A stretch of DNA of 64,000 nucleotides from Asterias amurensis (taxonomy: Eukaryota > Echinodermata > Asteroidea > Forcipulatida > Asteriidae), in contig NC_092650.1 of the NCBI RefSeq assembly GCF_032118995.1, positions 25,723,001 to 25,787,000 of the forward strand. Reading direction: 5' to 3'. Numbering within the stretch: position 1 is the stretch's first letter; each line of letters opens with the position of its first letter. The position numbers and the translations under genes were made by a program. The notes under the pieces were generated by a model. That model did not search any database, was not told where the DNA came from, and saw nothing but the letters and a program-made list of their open reading frames with translations. Shown here in pieces: positions 22,301-31,018 of the stretch.

Positions 22301-23398
22301 CTTCTGAAAGAAGATCGACGGCTTAGATTTTGAAGGTCTTTTTTCCACAAGTAAATATTGGTTCACTTAGTTTCTCCTTCTTGTTAAACGACCTTTAGAG
22401 AAAAGCGTTATCATGATCGACGGTTCTACATTAACAAGAACTATAAACGCTGTTCTGGAGACGATGGTTGGCTGGTGGTGATAGAGTCAGAGGATTTTTG
22501 CGCATGGGTGATGCCAAGTAGTTATCCCGTCATACTGTATAGCACACAGGACACTGCAGTCGTTTGGGCTACATCAAACGGTACTTCAATGTTTAAATTT
22601 CATCTTCCCGCTTTGCTAAGTGTATCAACAAAATTAAACATATCGCCTTTAAATGGTCTATGTACTTTTTGTAGGACAAAAAAACACAATGTCTACAGAT
22701 TAACACTTCACTTACACAGTTTGAAGATAATGATAGTAGAAATCTTCCCCGAAAATATTACTTGTATGCTGAGGTGCTACAGTTTTTGAGAAATGGACCC
22801 TGATATCCAGGACGTCACTGTAGTACAATACGAAAGGTAAGGCCACCAGGGCTACCCCCCCCCACAAAAAATAAAATAAAAGTAAATAACAATAATAAAA
22901 ATCATGCTTGAAGTATTTTAACATTGAGTAAGAATTCTCCTTTTCTCAAATACTGAGCCGTTTCTCACAATGTTGTATACTATTTACAGCTCTCCGTTGC
23001 TCGTTTATAAGTAAGTTTTTATGCTGACAACTATTTTGAGTACCTACCTCTTGTGTCCAATGCCTTTAAGCTTCAAAACTGCGCGAAAACATCCGATTTC
23101 AATTTGCACTGGTGCATTCCGTTGATAAAATAATGATAAATCCAACCTAATTGAAAGAGCGTACAGCAATTAACCTTCGAAGGTTTTTCACACATTATTG
23201 GTGTAACAGGACATTTCACCATATAGTGCACTGTGGAGCATTCCCATAATATACTGATGTATATTCAACGTATATTGAAATAAAAATAGGCTCTATTCAA
23301 TTTTAAGATGTGCTTTCTTACCGAGCCTTTTGTCATTGTTTGCAGCTGGACAGTTAGCCAGAGCGGATTACTTGACCATCCACATCGATATTGAGTGA
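10071..23398 (+). CDS. Secreted PAN plus matrix-protein-like domain protein, 6 exons
   Basis: Predicted exons: 10071-10373, 11641-11689, 15475-15638, 19658-19833, 22399-22580 and 23346-23398, all with GT-AG borders and matching phases (0,1,0,2,1). They total 927 nt, 308 residues. Residues 1-18 are a hydrophobic signal peptide (MSVYLILYMVLQIPLVYG). Residues 24-95 look PAN/Apple-like: paired Cys, CYQAC, CRSANYRP and ECDLN, with two N-glycosylation sequons. Residues 118-308 (DWQLVFKGVAG, YNAWNNGQ, SLYNQDGIQVELVFNG, WFTQERLLSSPWSDL, RRFYINKNYKRCSGDDGW, CAW, ADYLTIHI) resemble a domain I know from uncharacterised cnidarian and echinoderm extracellular proteins, including coral skeletal matrix proteins; that match is from memory. 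The product is probably extracellular and its ligand is unknown. An unseen 5' non-coding exon is possible. Confidence 0.75.
10690..11425. repeat. 22-bp minisatellite in intron 1
   Basis: More than 30 units of AGAACCAAGATAGAGCCATG plus AT; each unit is two related 11-mers. Variant units carry ATTCATG in place of GAGCCATG. The minus-strand frames read as low-complexity Leu/Ser/Trp/Tyr strings and are not genes. Confidence 0.9.
11641..11689 (+). CDS. Gene 1 exon 2 (linker)
   Basis: Acceptor TTTTTATTAG; reads IGCDTQLDSTHDVTPK plus one base; donor GTAAGC, phase 1. It joins the PAN-like and C-terminal domains. Confidence 0.65.
11750..12092 (+). mobile_element. MITE family A, partial
   Basis: Body of family A with both ends diverged or lost. 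The 3' end runs into the flank of the foldback element. Confidence 0.65.
12127..13536. mobile_element. Foldback element of 1.4 kb with 240-bp inverted ends
   Basis: GAGTCAGTTCAGGTAAATAA at 12127 is matched by the complement ending at 13536. Inverted similarity continues for about 240 bp (GCTCACGGTCAAAAAATGAT, GGTGGAAGGGCCTTGG, GTTGCCATGGTTACGG, GAGTTGTAAATATGAGC). The interior is two diverged direct repeats of about 550 bp (about 12170-12720 and 12750-13290). No transposase frame was recognised. It lies in intron 2 of gene 1. Confidence 0.75.
13545..14340. other. Intron 2, nothing recognised
   Basis: Only a T-rich stretch (about 14130-14280) stands out. Confidence 0.4.
14345..14938 (-). mobile_element. 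MITE family A, with insertions
   Basis: TTAA-AGGCACTGGACAC at the left and GTGTCCAGTGTCT at the right, reverse-oriented. It is enlarged to about 590 bp by a small palindrome (14630-14745: TTTCACGAAACTTTACGCAA and its complement) and by a GC-richer segment near 14390-14450. Confidence 0.65.
15200..15405 (+). mobile_element. tRNA-derived SINE family S1
   Basis: Has a B-box-like GTGGGTTCGAATC (about 15295-15307), a tail CAGGACTCGGGAAAGTACTG and ACATCGGTGTATATTGG. Copies with the same parts lie at 55197-55726 and a tail fragment at 42660-42715. Confidence 0.65.
15475..15638 (+). CDS. Gene 1 exon 3
   Basis: Acceptor ATTCCTTTTAG; reads GSDWQLVFKGVAGSGAHMY through NNGQLNIKQ; donor GTGAGT, phase 0. 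A transposon begins immediately after the sixth intron base. Confidence 0.75.
15645..17188. mobile_element. TIR element next to the exon 3 donor, hosting a nested element
   Basis: Ends TAATAGACCGATCC and GGATCGGTCTATTA, with inverted similarity extending into CTCCGCCC. A TA duplication is likely. The interior is interrupted at 15769-17107 by a second element. Confidence 0.7.
15769..17107. mobile_element. Nested element with 9-bp TSD
   Basis: Flanked by ATGTCGGAC at 15760-15768 and 17108-17116. Terminal inverted repeat GGGCGTCAATC. The interior has four diverged copies of a motif GATTGCACCACAGAGCATCT followed by a GGGCCC hairpin and CCATGCCGTAAAGG (near 15982, 16328, 16555 and 16985), plus C-rich GTCCCCC stretches. 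No transposase was recognised. The 9-bp duplication suggests a Mutator-like origin. Confidence 0.7.
17207..17359 (+). pseudogene. Decayed duplicate of gene 1 exon 3
   Basis: Aligns along most of its length with exon 3: GGTCTTCAAAGGGGCGGCTG against GGTCTTTAAAGGGGTAGCTG, then GGGTCAGGAGCTCAT, ATGGACTGACAA, and the final TTCAACATTAAACAG against TTGAACATCAAACAG. The end still translates as NYGDEIVFNCWTGGNFNIKQ. Stop codons and frame changes interrupt the first half and no donor follows, because a GGGCCCAATTTCATG repeat starts right after CAG. It is a dead tandem exon copy. Confidence 0.7.
17358..17510 (+). mobile_element. Truncated repeat with GGGCCCAATTTCATG end
   Basis: Starts with the family D-like terminus but continues TAGCTGCTAGGCAAAAC, related to the 43206-43424 element. 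No matching right end is seen. Confidence 0.45.
17514..18099. mobile_element. MITE family G (TTAA, AGTCACCTGG)
   Basis: TTAA-AGTCACCTGGA to TTCCAGGTGACT-TTAA, 586 bp. It has a large internal palindrome (about 17665-17935: GACGTCAATCGAGGCAGACT and its complement). A truncated copy starts at about 54364. Confidence 0.75.
18096..18464 (-). mobile_element. MITE family A-prime copy
   Basis: Shares the TTAA at 18096-18099 with the preceding element and ends GTGTCCAGTGGC-TTAA. It is related to family A (AACAAACCTGTGAAAATTT-type core) but has its own ends and a GACACGGCGAAACGTG block. Other copies are at 36156-36523 and 54904-55812. Confidence 0.7.
18514..18869 (+). mobile_element. MITE family A copy
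   Basis: TTAA-AGACAGTGGACAC to GTGTCCACTGCCT-TTAA. Confidence 0.8.
18870..19657. other. Intron 3, mostly unassigned
   Basis: About 19290-19400 resembles one arm of MITE family L (TCTTCAAACTATGTAAGTTA, then AAAAAGTACC). No function was recognised for the rest. Confidence 0.35.
19658..19833 (+). CDS. Gene 1 exon 4
   Basis: Acceptor CACTCAG; reads VKLSLYNQDGIQVELVFNG through TANYFSIDGHVIT; ends in GA followed by donor GTACGT, phase 2. Confidence 0.75.
19945..20020. repeat. Short palindrome
   Basis: CGAGGCCTGGTTCTCGATAA is matched by TTATCAAGAACCAGGCCTCG across a spacer of about 26 nt. Confidence 0.6.
20847..22136 (-). mobile_element. MITE family I, interrupted
   Basis: Ends TA-GTCTGGT and ACCAGAC-TA with TA as likely target duplication, suggesting Tc1/mariner. 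It is split by a different palindromic element at 20896-21474. The uninterrupted copy is at 50308-51018. Confidence 0.7.
20896..21474. mobile_element. MITE family H nested in family I
   Basis: CATAGAGTTATATATAAGAA and its near complement TTCTTAAATATAACTCTATG form the ends, extending into CTAGAGCGCGC. The target is family I sequence (GTTAAAAATC before, TTAGGGCAGGTATCACCC after). Confidence 0.7.
22399..22580 (+). CDS. Gene 1 exon 5
   Basis: Acceptor GACCTTTAG; joins in frame as ITEEKRYHDRRFYINKN, then GDDGWLVVIESEDFCAWVM and TAVVWATSN; donor GTACTT, phase 1. The competing AG two bases downstream would break the frame. Confidence 0.75.
22643..22810 (-). mobile_element. MITE family L, partial
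   Basis: TTTAAATGGTCTATGTACTT through CAGTTTTTGAGAAATG. It matches one arm of the element at 48458-49135. Confidence 0.55.
22930..23069 (+). mobile_element. MITE family A, 3' part only
   Basis: GAGCCGTTTCTCACAATGTT to GTGTCCAATGCCT-TTAA. Confidence 0.65.
23346..23398 (+). CDS. Gene 1 exon 6, stop
   Basis: Acceptor TTGTTTGCAG; completes the split codon and reads AGQLARADYLTIHIDIE then TGA at 23396-23398. The ADxLTI-type ending fits my recollection of the family's C-terminus. Confidence 0.65.
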
Positions 23399-23436
23399 GA
23401 CGAGACTTTGGAGCGAATCTCCACCGTGCACGACCA

Positions 23437-23685
23437 GGGCCCAATTTCATGGCTCTGCTTATCGCCGAATTCTGCGCTTACGATCACGATTCCCCGCTTA
23501 CGTGCAAGCGCCGAAATTCTGCGCTAGCCTTGTAAGCGTACAATACCTAGTAACGTGGAGACGCACGCGCATAAGCCAAAATTCGCCGCTTACCCGTGAA
23601 ATACGTTTGCCGTAAGCACAGTATTTCCTGCTTCCGTAAGCGCCGATTCTGTGCTTACGGTAAGCAGAGCCATGAAATTGGGCCC
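23437..23685. mobile_element. Palindromic MITE family D in the 3' region of gene 1
   Basis: GGGCCCAATTTCATGGCTCT and its complement at the right end, with a palindrome through most of its length. It lies 39 bp after the gene 1 stop and directly before the fibrinogen-like relic. Confidence 0.75.
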
Positions 23686-23859
23686 AGTAACTGTGCCGGA
23701 AATAACAAAGGAGGTTGGTGGTATAGCAGTTGCTATAAAGCTAACTTAAACGGTTTGTATTATAACGACGGAAGGGCAGTTGAAAATGGAATAGTATTGT
23801 GAAATGGCCGTTTTATCTCAATATCAACATGTAGCATGAACATTCGCCGTGTAGTTTAG
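23686..23859 (+). pseudogene. Fibrinogen-related domain (FReD) C-terminal relic
   Basis: Reads [20 protein letters not shown] followed by NGLYYNDG and VENGIV. The GGWWY-SC-LNG-Y pattern is diagnostic of the end of fibrinogen C-terminal domains. A TGA at 23800-23802 interrupts it; the same frame then reads NGRFISISTCSMNIRR, resembling the usual last residues, then TAG at 23857. Several codons expected between the two parts are missing. No upstream FReD exon was found. It may be a captured or ancestral C-terminal module, now part of the gene 1 3' region. Confidence 0.65.
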
Positions 23860-23888
23860 AATAATTTAATGACAAGTATTTTAAAGCA

Positions 23889-23894
23889 AATAAA
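23889..23894 (+). promoter_or_regulatory. Candidate poly(A) signal for gene 1
   Basis: AATAAA about 490 nt after the predicted stop. If used, the 3' UTR contains the family D MITE and the FReD relic. Confidence 0.4.
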
Positions 23895-24414
23895 CGTGCA
23901 CAAACCTTCTTCAACATACTTTCTTGGTTGATTTTTTACTTTTGATTCTCATAAAGATGCAAATAATAACCACGCGTAGTTTCTCAAAATAAAAATGAGA
24001 GATCAGAAACGTTTGCGAGCTTAAAACAAGTACAAGCAATCAGCAAACGAGTGAGAAAAAAAAAAAAAAAAAAAAAACTATGAAATTTTAGCCTTTAGCA
24101 TTTCATCATTTTTTAGTATACTTAATAAACTTAATAACTAATGATTTATTAATTGAAGCTTATTTACCTCTTATATTTCACACTATCAGTATCATTTACA
24201 TGGAAAACTGGTTCTTTGAAATTCCTATCCAAACATTGGATTTCAGACACGCGAGGGCAAAACTTATTGTTTTATTGAATTCTCAAAATCTTTAGCATTT
24301 CTGATTAATTCTGAAGAAATTTAATTTGTTCATTTTTTGTTCACCTGAACATACTTTAAGCACGGTAGCATTTTATATAGTTATAGTAATTAACAAGTTT
24401 TTTATCTTATGCAT

Positions 24415-24802
24415 TTAAAGGAACACGTTGCCTTGGATCGGACGAGTTGGTCGATAAAACGCGTTTTTAACCGTGTGTTATAAAATGCATATGGTTGGAA
24501 AGACATTTTAAAGGTAGAATACAATGGTCCACACATATTTGGCTCGAAGTTGCGTGGTTTTCCTTTTACTGAGCGAACTAACATGGTCGGCCATTTATGG
24601 GAGTCAAAAAATTTGACTCCCATAAATGGCCGACTGTGTTAGTCGACGAGGTAAAAGAAAACCGTGCAAATTCGAGGCGTAATTGTGTGAATCATTGTAT
24701 TCTACTTTTACAACATCTTTCTACTCACATGCGTTTATATTAACAAACGGTTGAAAACGCTTTTAAAAGACCAACTCGACCGATCCAAGGCAACGTGTTC
24801 CT
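24415..24802. mobile_element. Palindromic MITE family B copy
   Basis: TTAA-AGGAACACGTTGCC at the left; ends GGCAACGTGTTCCT at the right, where the TTAA is lost. Confidence 0.8.
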
Positions 24803-24804
24803 GT

Positions 24805-25880
24805 ACTATACAACATACTTTTTTGTATATTCAACATATTTATATCATGTTGTTTTTCCTTAGGAAAACAATTGTTGCTGCAAGAACGATCTTTGAAAAA
24901 AATCATGGCACTTTTTAAAAATTTGTTAGCAGTTTTTGTTATTTAAAAACCCTTGAGCAAAACAATTTTAAAACACCAAATTATGTTGTTATCTTGATAT
25001 CTAAGAAAAATACAAGCACCAAATAATGACAATGCATTTTGGGGAAAGGTTACAAAAGAGATCTATAAACTTGTGGAACAAGTGCAAAAGGGTTTAATTT
25101 GTTTATCATTGTTCATAAAATCAAACCAAGATGTTGAAAAGGAAGGGAGTCACTGCTCCTCAAAACAAGCCGAAAGGAAACTGGTGATGTATTTTTTTTT
25201 CTCAGTCTCAGCCGAAAAGAAATGAAGCGATTTATTTCTGCATTTCCTTTGTTAAAACGATTCTTTGTTTTCTCGTGAAACCATGTTGAGACTTAAATAT
25301 CTCGACAAAAATATCAAATTTATTGCCTTAAAGAAAATGGAATTCATTCATATTTAAACATGTTGTTTTAAAGTCCTGTTTTGATAGCAATTTGGGCTGT
25401 TAAACATATATATTTTTAGTTTTCTTGCCATCTTTATTTATTTATTTATTTATTTTTTTTTTGAGGGGGACTGTAATTTTGTTTTCATGATAACATTTCT
25501 ACAAAGATAGATAATTCTTAAAATGATGTGTAATATTGAAAGCTGCTGTAGTTAAAAAATATATATATATAATATAAAACAATAATAGTGATACGTATAC
25601 TTTTACATCGATGTTTCCGAGTTCTGTAGGGGAGAAAGTCTACATTTAACTCGAGTAAGAGTCGAGCTATACAGGGCATGCCAAGCAAGGCTTCGACTTT
25701 GGCACCAGGGGTATGTGGGTGTTTATTCCCGAAGGTATCAGAAAATACTGAGGACCTCCAAGATTAAAACAAATGATCGATCTTTATTTCTAATGCAATA
25801 TAAGTAAATGTATGCTGATGAGTAACATAGTGGTTTGGTCGTAATAAAACATTAAAACATCCAGAAGCTGTCTCTTCGTT
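24805..25880. other. AT-rich intergenic
   Basis: Low-complexity A/T stretches, TTTA repeats (about 25430-25455) and an AT dinucleotide run (about 25558-25572). No gene recognised. Confidence 0.5.
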
Positions 25881-25884
25881 TTTA

Positions 25885-26272
25885 TTAAAAGGCAGTGGAC
25901 ACTATTGGTAATTGTCAAAGACTAGCCTTCACAGTTAGTGTATCTCAAAATATGCATAAAATAACAAACCTGTGAAAATTTGAGCTCAATCGGTCATCGA
26001 AGTTGCGAGACAATAATGAAAGAAAACAACATCCTTGTCACACGAAGTCGTGTGCGTTTAGATGTTTGATTTCGAGACCTCAAGTTCTAAACCTGAGGTC
26101 TCGAAATCAAATTCGTGGAAAATTACTTCTTTCTCGAAAACTATGGCACTTCAGAGGGAGCCGTTTCTCACAATGTTTTATACCATCAACCTCTCCCCAT
26201 TACTCGTCACAAAGAAAGTTTTTATGCTAATAAATATTTTGGTTCATTACCAATAGTGTCCACTGCCTTTAA
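25885..26272 (+). mobile_element. MITE family A, intact reference copy
   Basis: TTAA at both ends, AGGCAGTGGACACTATTGG and the complement, internal palindrome intact. Confidence 0.85.
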
Positions 26273-26663
26273 AGGCATTGGACGCTATTGGTAATTACTC
26301 AAAATAATTATCATCATAAAACCTTTCTTGATTACAAGTTATGGGGAGAGGTTGAAAGTTAAAACATTGTGAGAAACAGCTCCCTCTGAAGTGACGTAGT
26401 TTTTGAGAAAGAATAATTTTCCATGAGTTTGATTTTGAGACCTCAGATTTAGAATTTGAGGTCTCGAAATCAAGCATCTGAAAGCACACAACTTTGTGTG
26501 ACCATGGTGCGACAAGGGTGTGTTTTTCTTTCAATAATATCTCGCAATTTCGACTACCGATTGAGCTCGAATTTGCGTAGGCTTGTTTTTTATGCAAATG
26601 TTGAGATACATCAACGGTGAAGACTAGTTTTTGACAATTACAAACAGTGTACAGTGTCTTTAA
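26269..26663 (-). mobile_element. MITE family A, sharing a TTAA with its neighbour
   Basis: Opposite orientation, abutting the previous copy through a single shared TTAA (26269-26272). Confidence 0.8.
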
Positions 26664-26857
26664 CAGCGAAGATAGTTACTAAAACCAGCAAACACATCAT
26701 TAAATGACTATATATGTATTTCTTAGAAGAAAAGAAGGAAAAGAAGACACCTTTTTTTCAAGGGGAATGCTGGGTTGAAGGGGTAATTTCTTGCTTAACA
26801 AAGATGATGTGAAGAGGTGAGCAGATACAACAAAGAAGGAAATGCGAATGCTTCTAT

Positions 26858-27320
26858 TACACTCTCAGAACTCCTGGGTCAGAAATGACCCTAATTCAGG
26901 GGAGGGGGGCGTGCCCTAACCTATTTCGGAGTCAGGGTGACCCAAGTTATTTCTGAAAAGTGGTTTGGACCTGACTTGTGCTCCAGTTTAACCCATTTTG
27001 GGGGTCATTTTGACTCAGATTCTGGATCACACTGACCAAGAATTGGGTCAAGCCAAACGAGACCCAGATACGGGTCAATTATGACCAGTTGTCTTAGAGT
27101 GTAACTGCATACTTTGGGAGATATTCTGCTTTCTTTCCGCATGAACAATGGGGGATGGGGGAATACAAACTTCGGCCAAGAAGGTCACGTGGTTCAGTGA
27201 AAACATAGGAACCAAAGATGCCAGCGGGTCCCAACCGCAACCCTGGTCGTAGCATTCGCGAATGGACACCAGCCCTCTGAAACCCAAACAATGAAAAACA
27301 GCTTGCTGCCATATTAGTCG
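26858..27320 (+). repeat. Dispersed repeat M
   Basis: ACACTCTCAGAACTCCTGGG to TCTTAGAGTGTAA forms a TIR unit full of GGGTCA/TGACCC motifs (26858-27105). The following 200 bp (CTTCGGCCAAGAAGGTCACG, TTCGCGAATGGACACCAGCC) recurs inverted at 35770-36040. Confidence 0.6.
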
Positions 27321-28006
27321 ATGATGTCACCGTCAGCCAATCACCCGTGCAGGAAAACCATTCTGTATAATAAATGATTTTTTCTTCTTGGAAGTTTTTT
27401 GGATTAACGGTGGAAATCGCTGTATCGTTACTGGACTAGGTACGATCCGGTCTCGCTTTTAATTTCCAGGTAGAATATGAAATAATCTGTCCATACATAC
27501 TAATTGGGGACTGTTTTCCACATTCATAACGAGAAAATTTACGGTGTTTTTGTGACTTGTTTTCTCTGTTTTTGAAGCCTTTTTCTACGTACAAATTTCT
27601 TTTTTAAATATTTGAGTTGCACCGATTTCTTTTTAAACATAACGACAGATATGCTCTTCGTTTCAATTTACTGGTACATTATTTTGGTTGAGACTTTTCA
27701 TAAAAGGCTGAAAATGACCGAATTCCAGGAGCCCTTTTGACTAATTAATATTCACACAGAGGTCACGCACAAAAAATGATGCACACTCTGCAGATAAATC
27801 ACAAAGGAAATTAGTGACCTGCGGGTAGACTGTTCGCAAATAATTGAGGCGAGAAGTATGTGCATCTAAGTGAAAACCAATTATTATAGAATATATAAGC
27901 GTTTTTTTTCCGAATATTGATCTACAGGTAGAAGTCGATATATAATGAAGAATTGGAGCAACTGGTGAACAGGGCTGTGTGGTAACCTTGGTGTGGTAAG
28001 CAACGT

Positions 28007-28397
28007 TTAAAGGAACACGTTGCATTGCATCGGACGAGTTGGTCTATAAAAAGCGTTTATAACCGTTTGTTATAAAATGCATATGGTTGGAAAGATGTTT
28101 TAAAAGTAGAATACAATGGGGATCCACACATATTTGCCTCGAAATTGCGTGGTTTTCCTTTTACTTTGCTTACTAACGGTCGGCCATTTATGGGAGTCAA
28201 AAATTGGACTCCCATAAATGGCCGACCGTGTTAGTCGACGAGGTAAAAGGGTAAACCGTGCAATTCGAGGCGTATTTGTGTGGATCATTGTATTTTACTT
28301 TTACAACATCTTTCTAACCATATGCATTTTATAACAAACGGTTACAAACGCTTTTCAAAGACCAACTCGACCGATCCAAGGCAACGTGTTCCTTTAA
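28007..28397. mobile_element. Palindromic MITE family B copy
   Basis: TTAA-AGGAACACG to CGTGTTCCT-TTAA, both TTAA present; about 390 bp. Confidence 0.85.
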
Positions 28398-28552
28398 TGG
28401 TGCTTAGCTACTTTCGGGGCTTGGAGCAGCTTATATGAAATTTACCCCTGGATTATTTTTCTCTTCCAAAATTCATTGATTTATACTTATACAAAGAACT
28501 GATAGAATGTATTCTCATGAAAATCGCCTAACGCAATGTAGTTTTTTGTTGT

Positions 28553-29230
28553 TTTTTTGTTTTTTTAATGCAAGTCGCCTGACACACAAGGCCTGAAGGC
28601 CACTTCAAGGTGTGGGCTACAATTATTTTTTCCAGAGGCCGTTGCCACCTACTCCTAGGGCTGAAACAGGGTTAACCCTTTTACAGTCCATACGGATGTA
28701 GGCTTGGGTATCATCAATTCGAAGCCTGACCGGTAGAGCAGAGAGCACTACCTCCCCAATTTTATGTAGCAAGTGTCACGGAAACGAAAGCTACACATTT
28801 AAGGAAAATTAAGTCACTTTAAAAGGGAACTGGAGGAATTGTGTTTTGTTTTATTCAAACTTTCAAAACAAACTGTGTGTTTTTAGCGCTGAGCCTCAAC
28901 GCCATGCCATTTAAAATAAGCTGGCTTACATGTAATAAATATGAAAACATTTATTTTGAAAAACTAAGTAGGCAGATTTAAAAAAAAAAAAGTGTCAATC
29001 ATGGACAATCTGAAGCACGACCAAATTAACCAGATTGCTTGATATCACTATCACATCAATATGCGACTAACACCGATGGACCGGATGATACCCAAGCCCA
29101 AGCCTACATCCGTGGCTGTACAGGAGTAGGTGGCAACGGCCCCTGGAAACAAAGTTGTAGCCCACACCTTAAAGTGACCTTAAAGGTCTTGTGTGTCTGG
29201 CGACTTACATTAAAAAGAGAACAACAAAAT
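28553..29230. repeat. Inverted pair of dispersed repeat N
   Basis: 28560-28735 (CAAGTCGCCTGACACACAAGG, CCGTTGCCACCTACTCC, GGATGTAGGCTTGGGTATC) is repeated as reverse complement at 29080-29215. A third copy is at 36945-37110. A SINE or LINE fragment is possible; no family was recognised. Confidence 0.55.
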
Positions 29231-29858
29231 ACTTCAATTATTACTAATGCTGTTCGTTGAGAGTCTTAAGCAATCTCGAAATCATTGCAACTCCTTTGGA
29301 GTACGCAGCGCCGGCAACCCATTTTACTCGTACATGATGATAAACTATTATATGTACTATGTGTCTTGCTCAGGGGAACAATATTGATATGATAGGGATT
29401 CGAACCCACACTCTAATGACTCAAACACTAGAACGCACATTCTAACACTGTATTATGAAGTAGATACAGTACAATACGTCAAAAAATGAATCGCTTGTGA
29501 AATGAAGCTCGAAGGTAGATGGTTTCAAATACTGATTTTTCTTCAACAAGGGATACGAATAACAAACATCTGTTTAATTGTCTACGTAACAGTTCAAGAT
29601 TTTTATTAGCAAGGAAAAACAACAACAGCTGTTTAGTTTCAAACTCTCCAACGTTGAATGTGTTATCTTAATCATTATCTTTGTCTTTTCTTTCCCTTCA
29701 CTTTTTTTGTAATCAAGTTCTTCATGGAAAAATCAAATAAGCATTGAAGCTATACTTATAGTTGTTTTCTTTGATAACGATCAGAATGAATTAATGACGT
29801 TAAAGCGCACGAGAAAGCAAAACAAAATAACCACATTGGAAATTCATTAAAACTTTCA

Positions 29859-30239
29859 TTAAAGACACTGGACACTATTGGTAAATGTCAAAGACCAGTC
29901 TTCTTACTTGATGTACATATGCATAAAGTAACAAACCTGTGAAAATTTGAGCTCGATTGGTCATCGGAGTTGCGAGATAAATATGAAAGAAAAATATACC
30001 CTTGTCACACGAAGTTGTGTGCGTTTAGATGGTTGATTTCGAGACCTCAAATTGTAAACTTGAGGTTTCGAAATCAAATTTGTGGAAAATAACTTCTTTC
30101 TCGAAAACTACTCCACTTCAGAGGGAGCAGTTTCTCACAATGTTTTATACCATCAACCTCTACCCATTACTCGCTACCAAGTAAGGTTTTATGCTAATAA
30201 TTATTTTGAGTAATTACCAATAGTGTCCACTGCCTTTAA
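29859..30239 (+). mobile_element. MITE family A copy
   Basis: TTAA-AGACACTGGACAC to GTGTCCACTGCCT-TTAA. It appears to sit inside an older unit of the tandem repeat upstream of the C-type lectin gene. Confidence 0.8.
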
Positions 30240-30282
30240 TAACAAATGTCAAACGCTAGTTGAATGTGATTTATTAATATTA

Positions 30283-30882
30283 AAAGAGAAAAGGGGTGCT
30301 TGTTTGTTTTGTCAACTAAACATCAGTCTTTTAAAACAACTTTTTCCCCCATTGTGTTCTTTATTATGTTTTTTTACAAGTCACTTATAAAAAACACTGG
30401 TTTAATTTAGTTAAGCGTATAACAAAAGCCGTAGTTGACACAATGCAAATTCACTAACACCTGCGTTCAATATTAGCGTCAAACCTTAGGTATGATTTAT
30501 TTGTATTATTAAAAATAGAAAAGAGCACCTGTTCTATCATTTGAAGCATTATAAAACAACTTCAGTCTTTGAAAAACTTACATATTTGACCAGTCAGTTA
30601 TAAAAACACTGGTTTAATGAAGTTATTAAGCGTATAATAAAAAGCTGAAGTTAACACAATTGAAATTCAATCTTGGCTATGATTAATTTACAATAATATT
30701 GGGGAAGAGAAAAGAGCACCTGTTTTTGTACATCATTTGAGACATTATAAAACAGTCTTTTGAAAACTTTCTTTTTTCACATGTAATTGATCAAAGTTTG
30801 TGTAATGAAGTTATTAGGCGTATAACAAAAGGTGAAATGGACACAATAGAAGTTCATTAAAACATTCATTAATTACAGTTGT
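30283..30882 (+). repeat. Three diverged tandem repeats upstream of the C-type lectin
   Basis: Each unit opens with an AGAGAAAAG-GCACCTGTTT-like block, then CATTATAAAAC, then AGTTATTAAGCGTATAACAA and GACACAAT-AA-TTCA. TTAAGCGTAT-type anchors lie at 30411, 30626 and 30814 (periods 215 and 188). The last unit ends about 135 bp before the ATG. Part of a fourth unit may precede the MITE at 29859. Confidence 0.65.
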
Positions 30883-30915
30883 CGCCTCAGGGACTGGGAC
30901 AATCATCGAAAAGCT

Positions 30916-30922
30916 TTATAAG
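30916..30922 (+). promoter_or_regulatory. TATA-like box of the C-type lectin gene
   Basis: TTATAAG about 100 bp before the ATG, with a TTCTCAGG initiator-like sequence 17-20 bp further on. Position fits an intronless gene with a short 5' UTR. Confidence 0.4.
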
Positions 30923-31018
30923 TCGCAGTTTGTTCTCAGGAAACAGACACGTTCGTCAAAAGCAGAGATATCCACTCGTTCCTTTCTGCATAGAGTTTGA
31001 ATTCAGTTATAGTCTGCG

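Noticed and set aside
27075-27330. Pair of minus-strand ORFs
   Set aside because: They fall in dispersed repeat M, which recurs inverted at 35770-36040.
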